A DNA stretch of 64,000 bases from CAVOKN01 sp963696505 (GCA_963696505.1 CAVOKN010000026.1:5303-69302); one strand, 5' to 3'. Numbered from the stretch's first letter, positions 1 to 8,626 are shown. Notes: generated by a model not told the origin, from the sequence alone. Numbers and translations: made by a program.

Positions 1-267
1 AACTATCCCAGCGGACAGATGTTCTGCGGCGACGGCGGCGCCTACCTCCTCGGCTTCGTCATCGCCGAAATCTCCGTGCTGCTCGTTGCGCGGCATCCGC
101 AGGTTGCAGCCTGGTTCCCGCTTCTGCTCCTGAGCTACCCGATCTGGGAAACAGTGTTTTCGATGTACCGCCGCCGCATCCTGCGGCGCAGGTCCGCCGC
201 TTCCGCCGATCGGCTGCACTTGCACACCCTCATGTACAAGCGCCTGCCCTATGGAATCGCCGCTTAA
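1..267 (+). CDS. C-terminal fragment of a MraY/WecA-type glycosyl-phosphate transferase, cut short
   Basis: The reading frame is open from the first base of the window, so the N-terminus lies outside. The residues around GDGGAYLLGF match the conserved 'GDxGSxxLGF' loop of polyprenyl-phosphate sugar-1-phosphate transferases, and SADRLHLHTLMYKR matches the family's late 'D..HLHxL' motif. Two hydrophobic stretches lie between them. Family members normally continue for roughly 80-100 residues of membrane helices after the HLHTL motif. Here the frame stops eleven residues later (KRLPYGIAA), so the gene looks truncated or frameshifted. The role would be lipid-linked sugar transfer at the inner membrane if an intact copy existed. 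The sequence just after the stop turns AT-rich and leads into the hipBA module. Confidence 0.6.
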   Translation, partial: NYPSGQMFCGDGGAYLLGFVIAEISVLLVARHPQVAAWFPLLLLSYPIWETVFSMYRRRILRRRSAASADRLHLHTLMYKRLPYGIAA

Positions 268-268
268 A

Positions 269-296
269 TTGTATCTGGCCAATTAAATGGTACATA
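269..296 (+). promoter_or_regulatory. Candidate promoter for the hipBA-like module
   Basis: TTGTAT and TACATA are separated by 16 bases in a short AT-rich stretch 20 bases before the hipB-like start. The stretch also has TGTA...TACA symmetry, which could serve an autoregulatory HipB-type repressor. This is inference from spacing only. Confidence 0.3.
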
Positions 297-315
297 GTTA
301 CCGGATGAGTCACAG

Positions 316-636
316 ATGAATGCGCTTGCTTTCGCCACTCCCGGCGAGCTTCAGCATCTGCTGGGCGAGCGGCTCAAGCGGCTGCGGATCAGCCGCGACC
401 TGGATCAGCGCACCACGGCTGAGAAGGCCGGCATCTCGGAGAAGGCCCTGCGCAATCTCGAAGCCGGGCGCGGTTCCACCGTCGAGACGCTGCTGCGCGT
501 GATGAAGGCGCTCGACAATCTGCAGGGTCTGGACATGCTCGCGCCCGAGCCCAGCGTCAGCCCGCTCGATCTGCTGCGTCAGCCCGCGCCCCCGCGGCGC
601 GTGCGGCGCGCGCGCAAGCCCGTCCCGGAGGCCTAG
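316..636 (+). CDS. hipB: XRE/HipB-like helix-turn-helix antitoxin
   Basis: A 106-residue protein with a single Cro/C1-type helix-turn-helix over about residues 14-70 (LGERLKRLRISRDLDQRTTA then GISEKALRNLEAGRG). A proline/arginine-rich tail follows. Its stop codon is immediately followed by the GTG start of the hipA-like gene with no gap, the usual arrangement of a HipBA toxin-antitoxin pair. By family analogy it binds the toxin kinase and represses its own operon. The tail is longer than in E. coli HipB (88 residues) and could be the toxin-contacting or degradation-prone end. Identification rests on the HTH plus context. Confidence 0.8.
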   Translation: MNALAFATPGELQHLLGERLKRLRISRDLDQRTTAEKAGISEKALRNLEAGRGSTVETLLRVMKALDNLQGLDMLAPEPSVSPLDLLRQPAPPRRVRRARKPVPEA

Positions 637-1926
637 GTGGACACCCCGGTCGTCGAGGTCCGCATCTGGGGCCGGCGGGTTGGCGCGGTGGCGCCCGAAC
701 CGCGCCTGGGCTGCTACGTGTTCGCTTACGATCCGGCTTGGCGCCGCAGCGGCATCGAACTGGCGCCGCTGACCATGCCGCTGTCCAACCCGCGGCCGAG
801 CTTCGCCTTTCCCGAGCTTGGGGAGCCGGGCTAAAAGCGCTTGCCCGGCCTGCTGGCCGACGCGCTGCCGGACGACTTCGGCACTGCTCTGGTCGATGCC
901 TGGATGAGCGCCCGCGGTGTCGCGAAGCGTGCTGTCACCACGCTCGACCGGCTCGCCTACATGGGTCGGCGCGGCATCGGCGCGCTGGAGTTCAAGCCGG
1001 CGCGGGGCGCGCACCGCGAGAGCGTCGAACCCCTGAATATGAGGGGCCTGGTGGAGGCCGCGCGCAAGGTGGTCCACGGCGACCTGTCCGGCGACGTTGA
1101 GGCCCAGGCGGCACTTGCCAACATCATCCGGGTCGGCACCAGCGCCGGCGGCGCCCGCGCCAAGGCGGTGGTCGCCTGGAACCCGCAGACCGGGCAGATC
1201 CGCAGCGGCCAGTTCGACGCCGCGCCAGGCTTCGAGCACTGGTTGCTCAAGTTCGACGGCGCCGGCCGGGACGCCGAACTCGGCGGCAGCGCCGACTACG
1301 GCCGCATCGAGTACGCCTACCACCGGATGGCCGAAGCGGCGGGCATCCGCATGTCGCCCTGCCGCCTCCTGGTGGAGAGCGGGCGCGCACACTTCATGAC
1401 CCGCCGCTTCGACCGCGACGTCGTCGACGGCCAGACTCGGAAGCATCACTTGCAGTCGCTCTGCGCCATGAGCCATCTCGACTACACGCAGCGCGCCACC
1501 CACGCGTACGCGCAGCTCTTCATGACGATCGCACAGCTGAAGCTCCGCGACGAGGCGATCGGCCAAGCCTTCCGCCGCATGGCCTTCAACGTCATGGCGA
1601 AGAACTGCGACGACCACAGCAAGAACTTCGCCTTCCGCCTGAAGCAGGGCGGCAACTGGGAACTGGCGCCGGCCTACGACGTGACCCACGCCTGCAACCC
1701 CAGGGGCGAATGGACCTTCCAGCACCTGATGAGCGTGAATGGCAGGTTCAGCGGCATAGGCCGCGCCGACCTGCTGGCCGAAGCCGACCGCTTCGGTGTT
1801 CGCCGCCCCCTGGATACCCTCGCCGACGTGCGCGCCGCCCTGGACGCCTGGCCCGGCTATGCCCGCGAGGCCGGGCTGGGGGAAAGGATCACCGCCGACC
1901 TGCGCGCAGACTTCGAGCCGTTGTGA
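637..1926 (+). pseudogene. hipA: HipA-family serine/threonine kinase toxin split by an in-frame TAA
   Basis: Read in one frame the gene would give about 429 residues, the normal HipA length. The first part carries the HipA N-terminal domain. A TAA at codon 66 (832-834) falls inside the conserved 'F..LPGLLADSLPDxxG' segment, seen here as FPELGEPG-stop-KRLPGLLADALPDDFG. The rest is intact: a glycine-rich loop (VGTSAGGARAK), WLLKFDG, the MTRRFDRD strand, the catalytic loop KNCDDHSKNFAF and the metal-binding segment LAPAYDV. A TTG at 841 could allow reinitiation behind a GGGAG about 20 bases upstream, but that product would lack the N-terminal domain. Family role: kinase that phosphorylates glutamyl-tRNA synthetase, causing growth arrest. 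With this stop the toxin is probably silent. A sequence error cannot be excluded. Confidence 0.85.
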
Positions 1927-1961
1927 AGAGTGTCCTCTGGCGCGCGCGCCGGTTGGGCGAG

Positions 1962-3053
1962 CTACACGAACAGCGTCAGAACCCCGGTGTAGCCGTAGAG
2001 CTGATCGTGGGAGATCTCGCCGTTGCAGAAGAAGCCGGCGAGAGGGATGTCGCCGAAGGTTTCGCGGATCATGCGGGGTTCGAGAGCATCGTCGCCGAAC
2101 ATGTTGCCGCCGCGGCCGAGGCAGGAGAAATAGAGGCCACCCTTGGGCGCGGCGGGCAGCGAGGCGCGCAGTTCGTTCAGCATGCGCTTGAGATCCTGCA
2201 GCGCGGCGTCGCCGTCGCGGCGCAGGAAGATCAGTTCGCGGCCAGGTTCCACCAGTTCGTTGATGGCGATCAGTCCGTTTTCCGGGTCCGCGCCGATCAG
2301 GTTGCGCGCGAGGTAGTCGCCGGAGTCGCGGCCGGGCACCGGCAGTCCCACCAGGATGTAGGCGGCGGCGCGGGACAGATCCTTGGCCAGCACTTCACCA
2401 ACGGCTTCCTTGTAGACATCAAGGGCACGGCGACCGTCGAGCGTGGCGATGATGTTGCGCTCGGCCTCGGTGATGACATGCCGCCCCGGCAGCGGCGAGC
2501 AGCCTTGGGTGAGGCGCGTGGCCACCGTCACCGACGGCGCGAAGCCGACGCCGGATATACCACCGGAAAGCACGCCGTCGGCGATCTGGATAGTGCCTTC
2601 GCGGGCGCTGGACAGGCCGCCGGTGACGAAGCCGCTGGTCACCTTGCCGGCCATGTCAGCCACCAGTTCGCCCATGTCCGGCGTGTGGGGATCGGCATGG
2701 ACCACGGCGAAGTAAGGCGCCTGGCCGCCGCCGGTCAGCGGCTGGCGGCCGGAGAACACCCGAAAGCTTTGCGGATCGAAGCGGCCCGCCAGCACGGCGA
2801 TGCCGCCGGCATCGATGCGGGCATCGCCGCGGCCACACACGCCTATGCCCACCGATCCCACCCAGTGGGTGATGGACGTGGCCTGGCGCAGGCGGGCGAG
2901 GATCGCCTCGGCGTGGGCAGCGAAGCGTTCCGAGAAATACACGAAGCCCAGATTCGCACCCGACGGCAGCTTCAGGCGCGTGAGGCAAGTTTCGACGGCC
3001 TCCTGCCAGTTCTCGGAGAAGGCGTGGGCGGCATCCAGCGCGGGGCTGCTCAC
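1962..3053 (-). CDS. FIST-domain signal-transduction protein (FIST N and C)
   Basis: A 363-residue soluble protein with a FIST_N domain in the first half (LGFVYFSERFAAHAEAIL, HWVGSVGIGVCG) and a FIST_C domain in the second (GLYFSCLGRGGNMFG, GFFCNGEISHDQLYGYTGV). FIST proteins are thought to be sensory modules that bind small ligands such as amino acids, usually without a fused output domain; the ligand is unknown. The GTG start is chosen because it overlaps the TGA of the upstream PhaM-like gene in a GTGA junction, indicating translational coupling. An open frame continues further upstream, but that is the other gene read out of frame. The gene is convergent with hipA, 35 bases away. Confidence 0.85.
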   Translation of the reverse strand: MSSPALDAAHAFSENWQEAVETCLTRLKLPSGANLGFVYFSERFAAHAEAILARLRQATSITHWVGSVGIGVCGRGDARIDAGGIAVLAGRFDPQSFRVFSGRQPLTGGGQAPYFAVVHADPHTPDMGELVADMAGKVTSGFVTGGLSSAREGTIQIADGVLSGGISGVGFAPSVTVATRLTQGCSPLPGRHVITEAERNIIATLDGRRALDVYKEAVGEVLAKDLSRAAAYILVGLPVPGRDSGDYLARNLIGADPENGLIAINELVEPGRELIFLRRDGDAALQDLKRMLNELRASLPAAPKGGLYFSCLGRGGNMFGDDALEPRMIRETFGDIPLAGFFCNGEISHDQLYGYTGVLTLFV

Positions 3054-3445
3054 TTGGGCGGCTGGTCGGGTGCGGGCGACGGGTTCTGCGGCGCGGTTGA
3101 CGGTGCGCTGGCCGCCGCGGCGGCCTGCTGAAGGAAGTTCCAGGGCCACAGCGCGGGGTTGGCGAAGGGATTGTCGGGCGCCTCGCCGCCGGAATCGCTG
3201 GGCTGGCCCATCGCCTGCATCGCTGCCAGCGTGTGGCGCTGCATTTCCAGCCCCTGGATGCTCATGTGGAGCATGTTCATGTTCATCTTGAGCCAGCCTT
3301 CCACCGCGCGCAGATCGGCGATGCGCTTGTCGAGCTCGTTGAGGTCGAGGGTCGGCGTGACCATGCCGGGCAGATTGAAGCCCATGCTCGACCACATGTT
3401 CTTGAGGAAGTCCAGGGGGTCCTGGCCAGAGGCTTGGTGCGACAT
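3050..3445 (-). CDS. phaM: PhaM-like polyhydroxyalkanoate granule-associated protein
   Basis: A 131-residue protein. Its N-terminus (DPLDFLKNMWSSMGFNLPGM) and heptad-like middle (LDLNELDKRIADLRAVEGWL, then LNMNMLH/MQ residues) match the PhaM family of betaproteobacteria. There it activates the PHB synthase PhaC and helps anchor granules to the nucleoid. The tail is rich in Ala, Pro and Ser and lacks the strongly basic C-terminus seen in Ralstonia PhaM, so DNA binding is less certain here. The region 20-90 is likely helical or coiled-coil. It is the first gene of a two-gene unit with the FIST protein. Assignment is by remembered family pattern. Confidence 0.7.
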   Translation of the reverse strand: MSHQASGQDPLDFLKNMWSSMGFNLPGMVTPTLDLNELDKRIADLRAVEGWLKMNMNMLHMSIQGLEMQRHTLAAMQAMGQPSDSGGEAPDNPFANPALWPWNFLQQAAAAASAPSTAPQNPSPAPDQPPK

Positions 3446-3536
3446 GGGCGCTCCACGGGGAGTGAAGCGGCGATCTTACTCCAAAGCTTCGTTGCCCCCG
3501 GAGCCTGTCGCTGGGGAGTTGCGCGCCGGGGACGCT

Positions 3537-3779
3537 TCAGCGTGCTTGTTCGTGGGCGATGCGCACCGCTTCCGCTGGCGCCTGCCCGGCGCCGAGCCGT
3601 ATCACCGAAGGGGTCAGGAAGCGCATCGAACCGTCGAGCCAGACCAGGGCGACGAAAGCGGCACCGGTGGCCAGACCGATGGCGAGTACGGCGATCAGAA
3701 CCGACTGCAGCCGCTTTCGGGTGCTGACTATAGGTCGCTCCGCCTGCAACTCCGACGCGAGCTGTTGGGATTGGGTCAT
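3537..3779 (-). CDS. Small single-pass membrane protein of unknown function
   Basis: An 80-residue product with a short polar N-terminus, a basic stop-transfer-like RKR at residues 22-24 and one clear transmembrane helix at about 25-48 (VLIAVLAIGLATGAAFVALV). A mostly soluble C-terminal end follows. An AAAGGG ribosome-binding site sits a few bases before the ATG. No family is recognised. It lies alone between the phaM-like gene and the hybrid kinase gene on the same strand, about 90 and 150 bases away respectively. The helix and binding site make it credible, but it has no conserved motif that I know. Confidence 0.5.
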   Translation of the reverse strand: MTQSQQLASELQAERPIVSTRKRLQSVLIAVLAIGLATGAAFVALVWLDGSMRFLTPSVIRLGAGQAPAEAVRIAHEQAR

Positions 3780-3930
3780 GGCGCCCTTTCTGTATCCGGT
3801 CTTGTTGGTCTTGCAGGCGCTCGGGAATCAGCGGAAAGCCTCCCGAGCACTGGACCCCATTGTTGCGCGATCGGTGGCGTGCGGGTATCGGTCAAATGGA
3901 TGAGGGCCGCGCGTTGCGCGGATGGCGATG

Positions 3931-5733
3931 CTATCGCCGCGGATCAGCGGTAGGCCGACGCAGCTCGAAATTGATGAGGGTGCGCAGCTTGGCAGGCATC
4001 ACCGGTTTGAGCAGGAGGTGGAAGCCTCCTTCCTTTGCTTCGGCGATCCGCTCTGGCGTCGTGCTGCCGGTGATCATGATTGCGGGAATCTCCTTGCCGA
4101 AACGGGCGCGCAGTGAGCGTACCGCTTCGGTTCCGGTTTCGTCGGCGCGCAAGTGGTAGTCGGCGATGATCAGGTCGGGAGCGGGCGTGCCCGCGGACAG
4201 TGCGTCCAGCGCATCGCGGGCGGACGGGTGGGTGGTCACCTGCGCGCCCCAGCCCTGGAGCAGGGCCGATACTCCTTCCAGTACAAGTTGTTCGTCGTCA
4301 ACAACGAGGATGTGGCGGTTCGAGAAGTCGTGCACCGCGGGGATCGGCTGCGGGGCTCGTGGAGCCGACAGGACGGGTTTGCTGCCCAGCGGAAGTTCCA
4401 GACGGAACATGCTGCCGCGTCCGGCTCGGGATTTCAGTTCCAGAGGATGCTGCAGCAGGGCGCTGAGCCGCTTGACGATGGACAGTCCGAGGCCAAGACC
4501 CTTGCGTCGGTCCCGCTCGGGATTGCCGATCTGTACGAACTCGTCGAAGACCCGTTGCTGTTGATCCTCTGCTATGCCTACCCCGGTGTCCCACACCTCG
4601 ATCCGCAGGCACTGAGCGCAACGCCGGCAACCCACCAGCACCCCGCCGGTGTACGTATAGCGCAACGCATTGGTGATCAGGTTGCGCAGGATACGCTCCA
4701 GCAGCAGCGGATCGGAGCGTACGTACTGGTGGAACGAATGGATTCGCAGTTGCAGGCCCCGCTCGCGGGCTTCCGGCTCGAAATCCACGGCCACGCGATC
4801 CAGCAGGTTGTGGATGTCGAAGTCGCTCACTTCGGGCCTGATCGCCCCAGCGTCGATCTTCGACAGATCGAGCAATTCGTTGAACAGCTTCTCCAGGGCA
4901 TCCACCGAAGCGCCGATGCTGCTCACGACGTTCGAGACACCGGGATCGCGCACCTTCTCGGACAATGCGGCAGCGAAGAGCCCCAAGGCATGCAGCGGTT
5001 GCCGCAGGTCGTGGCTGGCTGCAGCGAAGAACTGGGACTTGGCGCGGTTCAATTGCTCCGCCATCTGACGCGCGCGTTCGAGTTCGGCATTCTGCTTCTG
5101 AAGCTCGGCAACCAAGACTTCGTTGCGGAAGCGGTTACGCAGCGAGGCGCTGAGCAGCCGGTTGTACTTGATGCCCACAGCGAGCACGCCCAGCATGACG
5201 CAGAAAGTGATGAAGCCGATGATCAGGTGCAGACGGTCGCCCTGCCAGAGGTTGATGCCGATGATCGACAGCAGCGTCGGGAGGACGAAAACGTAGAAGG
5301 ACGGCGCATGGGATGCGATCAGCGGGACCGCCACTGAGGTGATGGCGAAGATCGAGATGATGAGGATGGTCTGGTAGGAATCGGATCCCGGCACGAAGAA
5401 CATGATGGCTGCCGTGGCCCAGATGCAGCCGGAAATGCCGGAGCCGATCATCCAGTAACGGCCCCAGCGCTCGTGCTCGCCTTCGGGTATGCCGCCCTTG
5501 CGGAAGCGCACGTATAGCCCGAGGCGCCAGCTCTGGTTTGCCGCCATGGCCAGGCCCCACGCCAGCAGTGTGACGTGGGAGACCACCGGCCACAGCACCG
5601 CCGCCAGCAGGATCACGCCCACCATCGTTCCGCTGACCGAAACCGGCAGTTGGTGGTAGATCATCCGCACCTGCTCGGCCGCGACGAGAGGGTCTAGCGC
5701 TCGGCCGTGATCGTCAGCCGTGTTGCGCGTCAT
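3931..5733 (-). CDS. Membrane-bound hybrid histidine kinase with C-terminal receiver domain
   Basis: A 600-residue sensor. Residues 30-190 hold about six hydrophobic helices, a membrane sensor region without a large periplasmic domain. Residues 200-235 form a coiled coil (LQKQNAELERARQMAEQLNR). The HisKA domain carries the phospho-acceptor His241 in SHDLRQPLHAL. The ATPase domain shows the N box (NLITNALRYT), G1 (WDTGVGIAED) and G2 (KGLGLGLSIV). A receiver domain from about 473 carries the acidic pair DD479-480, the phospho-acceptor Asp525 and the conserved Lys near LLLKP. This layout, ending in a receiver and sitting next to a separate LuxR-type regulator on the same strand, suggests an intramolecular phosphate sink or relay. 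The signal is unknown. Confidence 0.92.
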   Translation of the reverse strand: MTRNTADDHGRALDPLVAAEQVRMIYHQLPVSVSGTMVGVILLAAVLWPVVSHVTLLAWGLAMAANQSWRLGLYVRFRKGGIPEGEHERWGRYWMIGSGISGCIWATAAIMFFVPGSDSYQTILIISIFAITSVAVPLIASHAPSFYVFVLPTLLSIIGINLWQGDRLHLIIGFITFCVMLGVLAVGIKYNRLLSASLRNRFRNEVLVAELQKQNAELERARQMAEQLNRAKSQFFAAASHDLRQPLHALGLFAAALSEKVRDPGVSNVVSSIGASVDALEKLFNELLDLSKIDAGAIRPEVSDFDIHNLLDRVAVDFEPEARERGLQLRIHSFHQYVRSDPLLLERILRNLITNALRYTYTGGVLVGCRRCAQCLRIEVWDTGVGIAEDQQQRVFDEFVQIGNPERDRRKGLGLGLSIVKRLSALLQHPLELKSRAGRGSMFRLELPLGSKPVLSAPRAPQPIPAVHDFSNRHILVVDDEQLVLEGVSALLQGWGAQVTTHPSARDALDALSAGTPAPDLIIADYHLRADETGTEAVRSLRARFGKEIPAIMITGSTTPERIAEAKEGGFHLLLKPVMPAKLRTLINFELRRPTADPRR

Positions 5734-5796
5734 GGTCGTCTCGCCGCTGCCATCGCACTTGGGAATCAGGCTTCGCCTGGCGGGTGCCGGATGCTT

Positions 5797-6489
5797 CTAG
5801 GGCCGGCCTTGGCCGCGCCTCAAGTGCAGTCCGAGCCGGTTTGCGGCGAGCACGGCCTGGGTGCGGTTGGCGACGTTCAGGGCCTTGAGGATGGCGGTGA
5901 CGTGAATCTTCACCGTCCCCTCCGCCAGCCTGAGTTCGCGGCAGATCAGCTTGTTCGGCAGGCCCTGCAGCATCAGATGAAGGACGTCTGTCTGGCGGTC
6001 GGTGAGGCCGAGATCGGCGACGGAGACCGGCGGCTTGGACGCTAGCGATGTGGCGTGGGAATCGGGTTCGGCGAGCGGCGAGGTCGCCGCGCCGCCGGCC
6101 ATGGCCTGGGGCGGGAAGTAGACGTCGCCCGACAGCACCAGACGCAGGGCATTGACCATCTGCGCACCGGACGATGTCTTGGGGATGAATCCCATGGCCC
6201 CGGCCTCGAGGGCACCCAGCACCAGCCCGGGCTCGTCGCGGGCAGAGACGACTACGACCGGCAGGGCGGGAAAACGGGTGCGGAAGATTTCGAGGCCGGA
6301 CAACTCGCTGCTGCCGGGCAGGGAGAGATCGAGCAAGACGAGGTCGAGATCAATGTGGCCTTCGGCGAGGGCAAGCCCGCTCTCGCAGTCCTCGGCCTCG
6401 ATCATCACCACTCGGCTATCCAGTTGCACGAGGACATGGCGTAAGGCTTCCCGGATCAACGGGTGGTCGTCGATGACCAGCATTTTCAT
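5797..6489 (-). CDS. NarL/FixJ-type response regulator (LuxR HTH)
   Basis: A 230-residue two-domain regulator. The receiver domain (1-125) has the acidic pocket DD7-8, phospho-acceptor Asp54 in LLDLSLPG and the conserved Lys in FIPKTSS. A linker of about 35 residues precedes a LuxR/GerE helix-turn-helix (LTDRQTDVLHLMLQGLPNKL then EGTVKIHVTAILKALN). It lies 63 bases upstream of the hybrid kinase on the same strand, so the two are probably co-transcribed and a cognate pair. It belongs to the same subtype as the disrupted regulator further right in the window (shared ALRxVLxxLxxxV and EGTVKIH stretches). Confidence 0.92.
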   Translation of the reverse strand: MKMLVIDDHPLIREALRHVLVQLDSRVVMIEAEDCESGLALAEGHIDLDLVLLDLSLPGSSELSGLEIFRTRFPALPVVVVSARDEPGLVLGALEAGAMGFIPKTSSGAQMVNALRLVLSGDVYFPPQAMAGGAATSPLAEPDSHATSLASKPPVSVADLGLTDRQTDVLHLMLQGLPNKLICRELRLAEGTVKIHVTAILKALNVANRTQAVLAANRLGLHLRRGQGRP

Positions 6490-6900
6490 TGTGGTGCCCC
6501 GGGTACGGATCTCGGCAACGGACCTCCCGCCGCTGCGGACGGGCGAGTATAGCCGATCCGTCGGGGCCGACTTCCGTTCAACCTGAAAACGGTGATTGAT
6601 CCGCGAAGTACGCGAAGCTCACCAAGCGATTCAACGGCTTGCCATCATCGGGCAATCCGCCGAACGGGTGACCCTACGACACACGCCTGACCCGCCTTGG
6701 CGGGACGGCCTTCGCGGATCACCAACTGCCGTTTCTGCGTTCAAACCCGGTCCGGGGACGGGTGCCGTCGGCGAGCTTCGACCTGCCGGCGAACCGGCAC
6801 GCGGCATGAGCGCGGCCGACAATCACGAAACGCCCAGGGCGAAGATCATCCCCACCGTCCGGTTGCTTCCCAAACGTGAAGCTGCGATCATTTTTGCACT
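6490..6900. other. Gene-free stretch between the regulator and the IS1595 remnant
   Basis: No open frame here has a recognisable protein. The stretch holds the presumed promoter of the regulator/kinase pair. It also contains a perfect 12-base inverted pair TGATCCGCGAAG (6597-6608) and CTTCGCGGATCA (6710-6721) about 100 bases apart, and a short CCGCC/GGCGG hairpin near 6690-6703. The right end contains the left inverted repeat proposed for the IS1595-like element. Confidence 0.5.
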
Positions 6901-7923
6901 GTGGTCGCCAGACTCCCGTTCCCGACGTCACTCCCGGACTTCATGCGGCTCTTCCCGGATGATGCGGCTTGTGCGGCGCACCTGGAAAAGGTCCGGTGGC
7001 CTGGCGGCTTCGTCTGCCAGTACTGCGGTTTACATGACGAGCCGAGCCGCTTCCCGAACCGTTCTTCCGTTGTGCTTCGATGTCGCAGCTGCAAGCGTGA
7101 CACGTCGCTGACGGCCGACACAGTCATGCAGCGGACGCACATGCCGATCTCGATCTGGTTTTGGGCCGCGTACCTCGTGTCGAGTCAAACGCCGGGCATG
7201 AGCGCAGTGCAATTCCAGCGGCAACTCGGCCTGAAACGTTATGAGACGGCCTTCCAGATTCTGCACAAGCTGCGTGTGGCAATGGTGCGCCCTGATCGTG
7301 ACCGCATCGGAGGTGGCTTCCCGGTCGAGGTCAACGAGACGTGGGTCGGGGGCCGCACGCGCGGCGAAGGGCGCGGACGGCACCACAAGACGCTGGTCTT
7401 AGGCGCGATCGAAGCGCGCAAGCGCAAAGTGAACGAGGGGCAAAGGGATCGCCAGCAAGGCATTGCCGCGTCGGGGTGGCCTCTACGCCGGGCGCCTGCG
7501 CCTGCACGTCGCTCCTGACCGCTCGGCGAAATCGCTGGAGGGCTTCGTGCTTGACTCGGTGCAGCCAGGTACGCACATCACGACCGACGATTGGTCGGGC
7601 TACGACCCCCTCGCGCTGCAAGGCTACCGACTCACCCAGGTTGCGCAACGCGGCGACGCCGACATCACAGAGAAGCACTTGCCGCTCATCCACCTCGTCT
7701 TCGGCAACCTGAAAACCTGGCTGAATGGCGTTAACCACGGCGTCTCGCCGCAGCACCTTCAGGCATACCTGAACGAATTCACGTTCCGCTTCAACCGGCG
7801 GTTCTTCCCCTTCACTGCCTTCCAGAGCCTGCTCGGGATCGGAGCCGCGACGCAGCCGACGACCTACGACGCGTTCTACAACACGGGGCGCCGCCCGAAG
7901 CCTCCCGTAGGGAACTAACCGGA
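6858..7923 (+). mobile_element. IS1595-family insertion sequence remnant
   Basis: The span is set by an imperfect inverted pair, TCCGGTTGCTTCCC on the left and GGGAACTAACCGGA on the right (12 of 14 positions complementary), enclosing the broken transposase. The right arm overlaps the transposase stop codon, which is unusual. No 8-base target duplication is visible next to these ends, so the true ends may differ by some bases. The element is degenerate in its gene and probably immobile by itself. Confidence 0.45.
6901..7918 (+). pseudogene. IS1595-family transposase, frameshifted and with a substituted catalytic Asp
   Basis: The first part has the family's N-terminal zinc ribbon (CQYCGLHDE...CRSCKRD) after RWPGGF. 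The start of the RNase-H-like domain reads PVEVNETWVGGR, where the family has VDE, so the first catalytic aspartate is replaced by Asn. Frame continuity is lost between about 7415 and 7475. The remainder resumes one frame over with LYAGRLRLHV, TTDDWSGYDPL (second Asp) and NLKTWLNGVNHGVS...YLNEFTFRFNRRF, the conserved C-terminal part. The GTG at 6901 is a plausible start because LPDFMRLFPDDAAC follows, as in relatives. Both defects indicate an inactive gene. Confidence 0.85.
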
Positions 7924-8041
7924 TAAGCATTGATCATCCTTTGGTGCCAGCCAAAGGTCTGAGGGGCCGGAAATCCCGCAGTGGTAAAGTCCGCCGCGCC
8001 TGCCGCAGCGGCGGGTACGCGAATCGTTGATCGGGAGGCCT

Positions 8042-8626
8042 GTGAAACTGCTGGTGATCGAGGACCACACCCTCGTCCGGGAGGGCATGGCAGCGGTGTT
8101 GCGCGGGCTGGGGCTTTGCGTGGACGTGCTTCAGGCGCGCGATGCCGAATCCGCCCTGGATTGCCTCAAGGGCGGCCCGGCGGTGGAATTCGTGCTCCTC
8201 GACCTGCTGCTTCCCGGGATGGACGGCTTCGCCTTCCTCGGTCTGCTGCGGCAGCGCTTTCCGACGCTGCCGGTGGTGGTCGTTTCGGGAGTCGCCGATT
8301 CGGTGGCCATCCGGCGCGTCGCCCGCCTTGGGGCTGCGGGTTTCGTGCACAAATCCTGCAGCAGCGACCAATTGCTGGATGCGGTGCGGGTCGTGCTCGA
8401 AGGTGGCGTTTGCTTTCCGGATTCGGAAACGGTGCTCGAAGCCGGCGGTCGCGGCCGGACCGTTCGCCAGCGGGACGTGGCGCGGGATGCCGGCCTGACC
8501 CCCGCCCAGACCCGCGTGCTGGGCCTGCTATCCGAAGGCAAGACCAACCGCGAGATCGGCGATCTGCTGGGACTGACCGAGGGAACGGTGAAGATCCACC
8601 TTTCGGCGATCTATCGAGCGCTGAAG
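8042..8626 (+). pseudogene. 5' part of a NarL/FixJ-type response regulator split by an IS200/IS605 element
   Basis: The receiver domain is complete: ED7-8, phospho-acceptor Asp54 in LLDLLLPGMDG, and Lys in FVHKSCS. Most of the LuxR helix-turn-helix is present (LTPAQTRVLGLLSEGKTNRE, EGTVKIHLSAIYRALK). The frame then runs into the insertion element and stops after LTSSPA. The missing tail is found on the far side of the element (VSSRAQALVMIRRGHA), restoring a normal LuxR end. The GTG at 8042 is preferred over the upstream TTG because it gives MKLLVIEDH and follows GGGAGG. The recognition helix is retained but the final helix is lost, so DNA binding is probably impaired. No partner kinase is adjacent. 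Confidence 0.9.

Noticed and set aside
832..843. Programmed stop-codon readthrough or selenocysteine in hipA
   Set aside because: The codon is TAA, not TGA, there is no downstream hairpin of the required kind, and the family has an ordinary residue there.
310..1725. A 471-codon minus-strand frame across hipBA
   Set aside because: Product has no recognisable domain; the plus strand carries clear HipB and HipA motifs.
1710..3131. A 473-codon plus-strand frame opposite the FIST gene
   Set aside because: It is antisense to a protein with clear FIST domains and itself shows only compositional bias.
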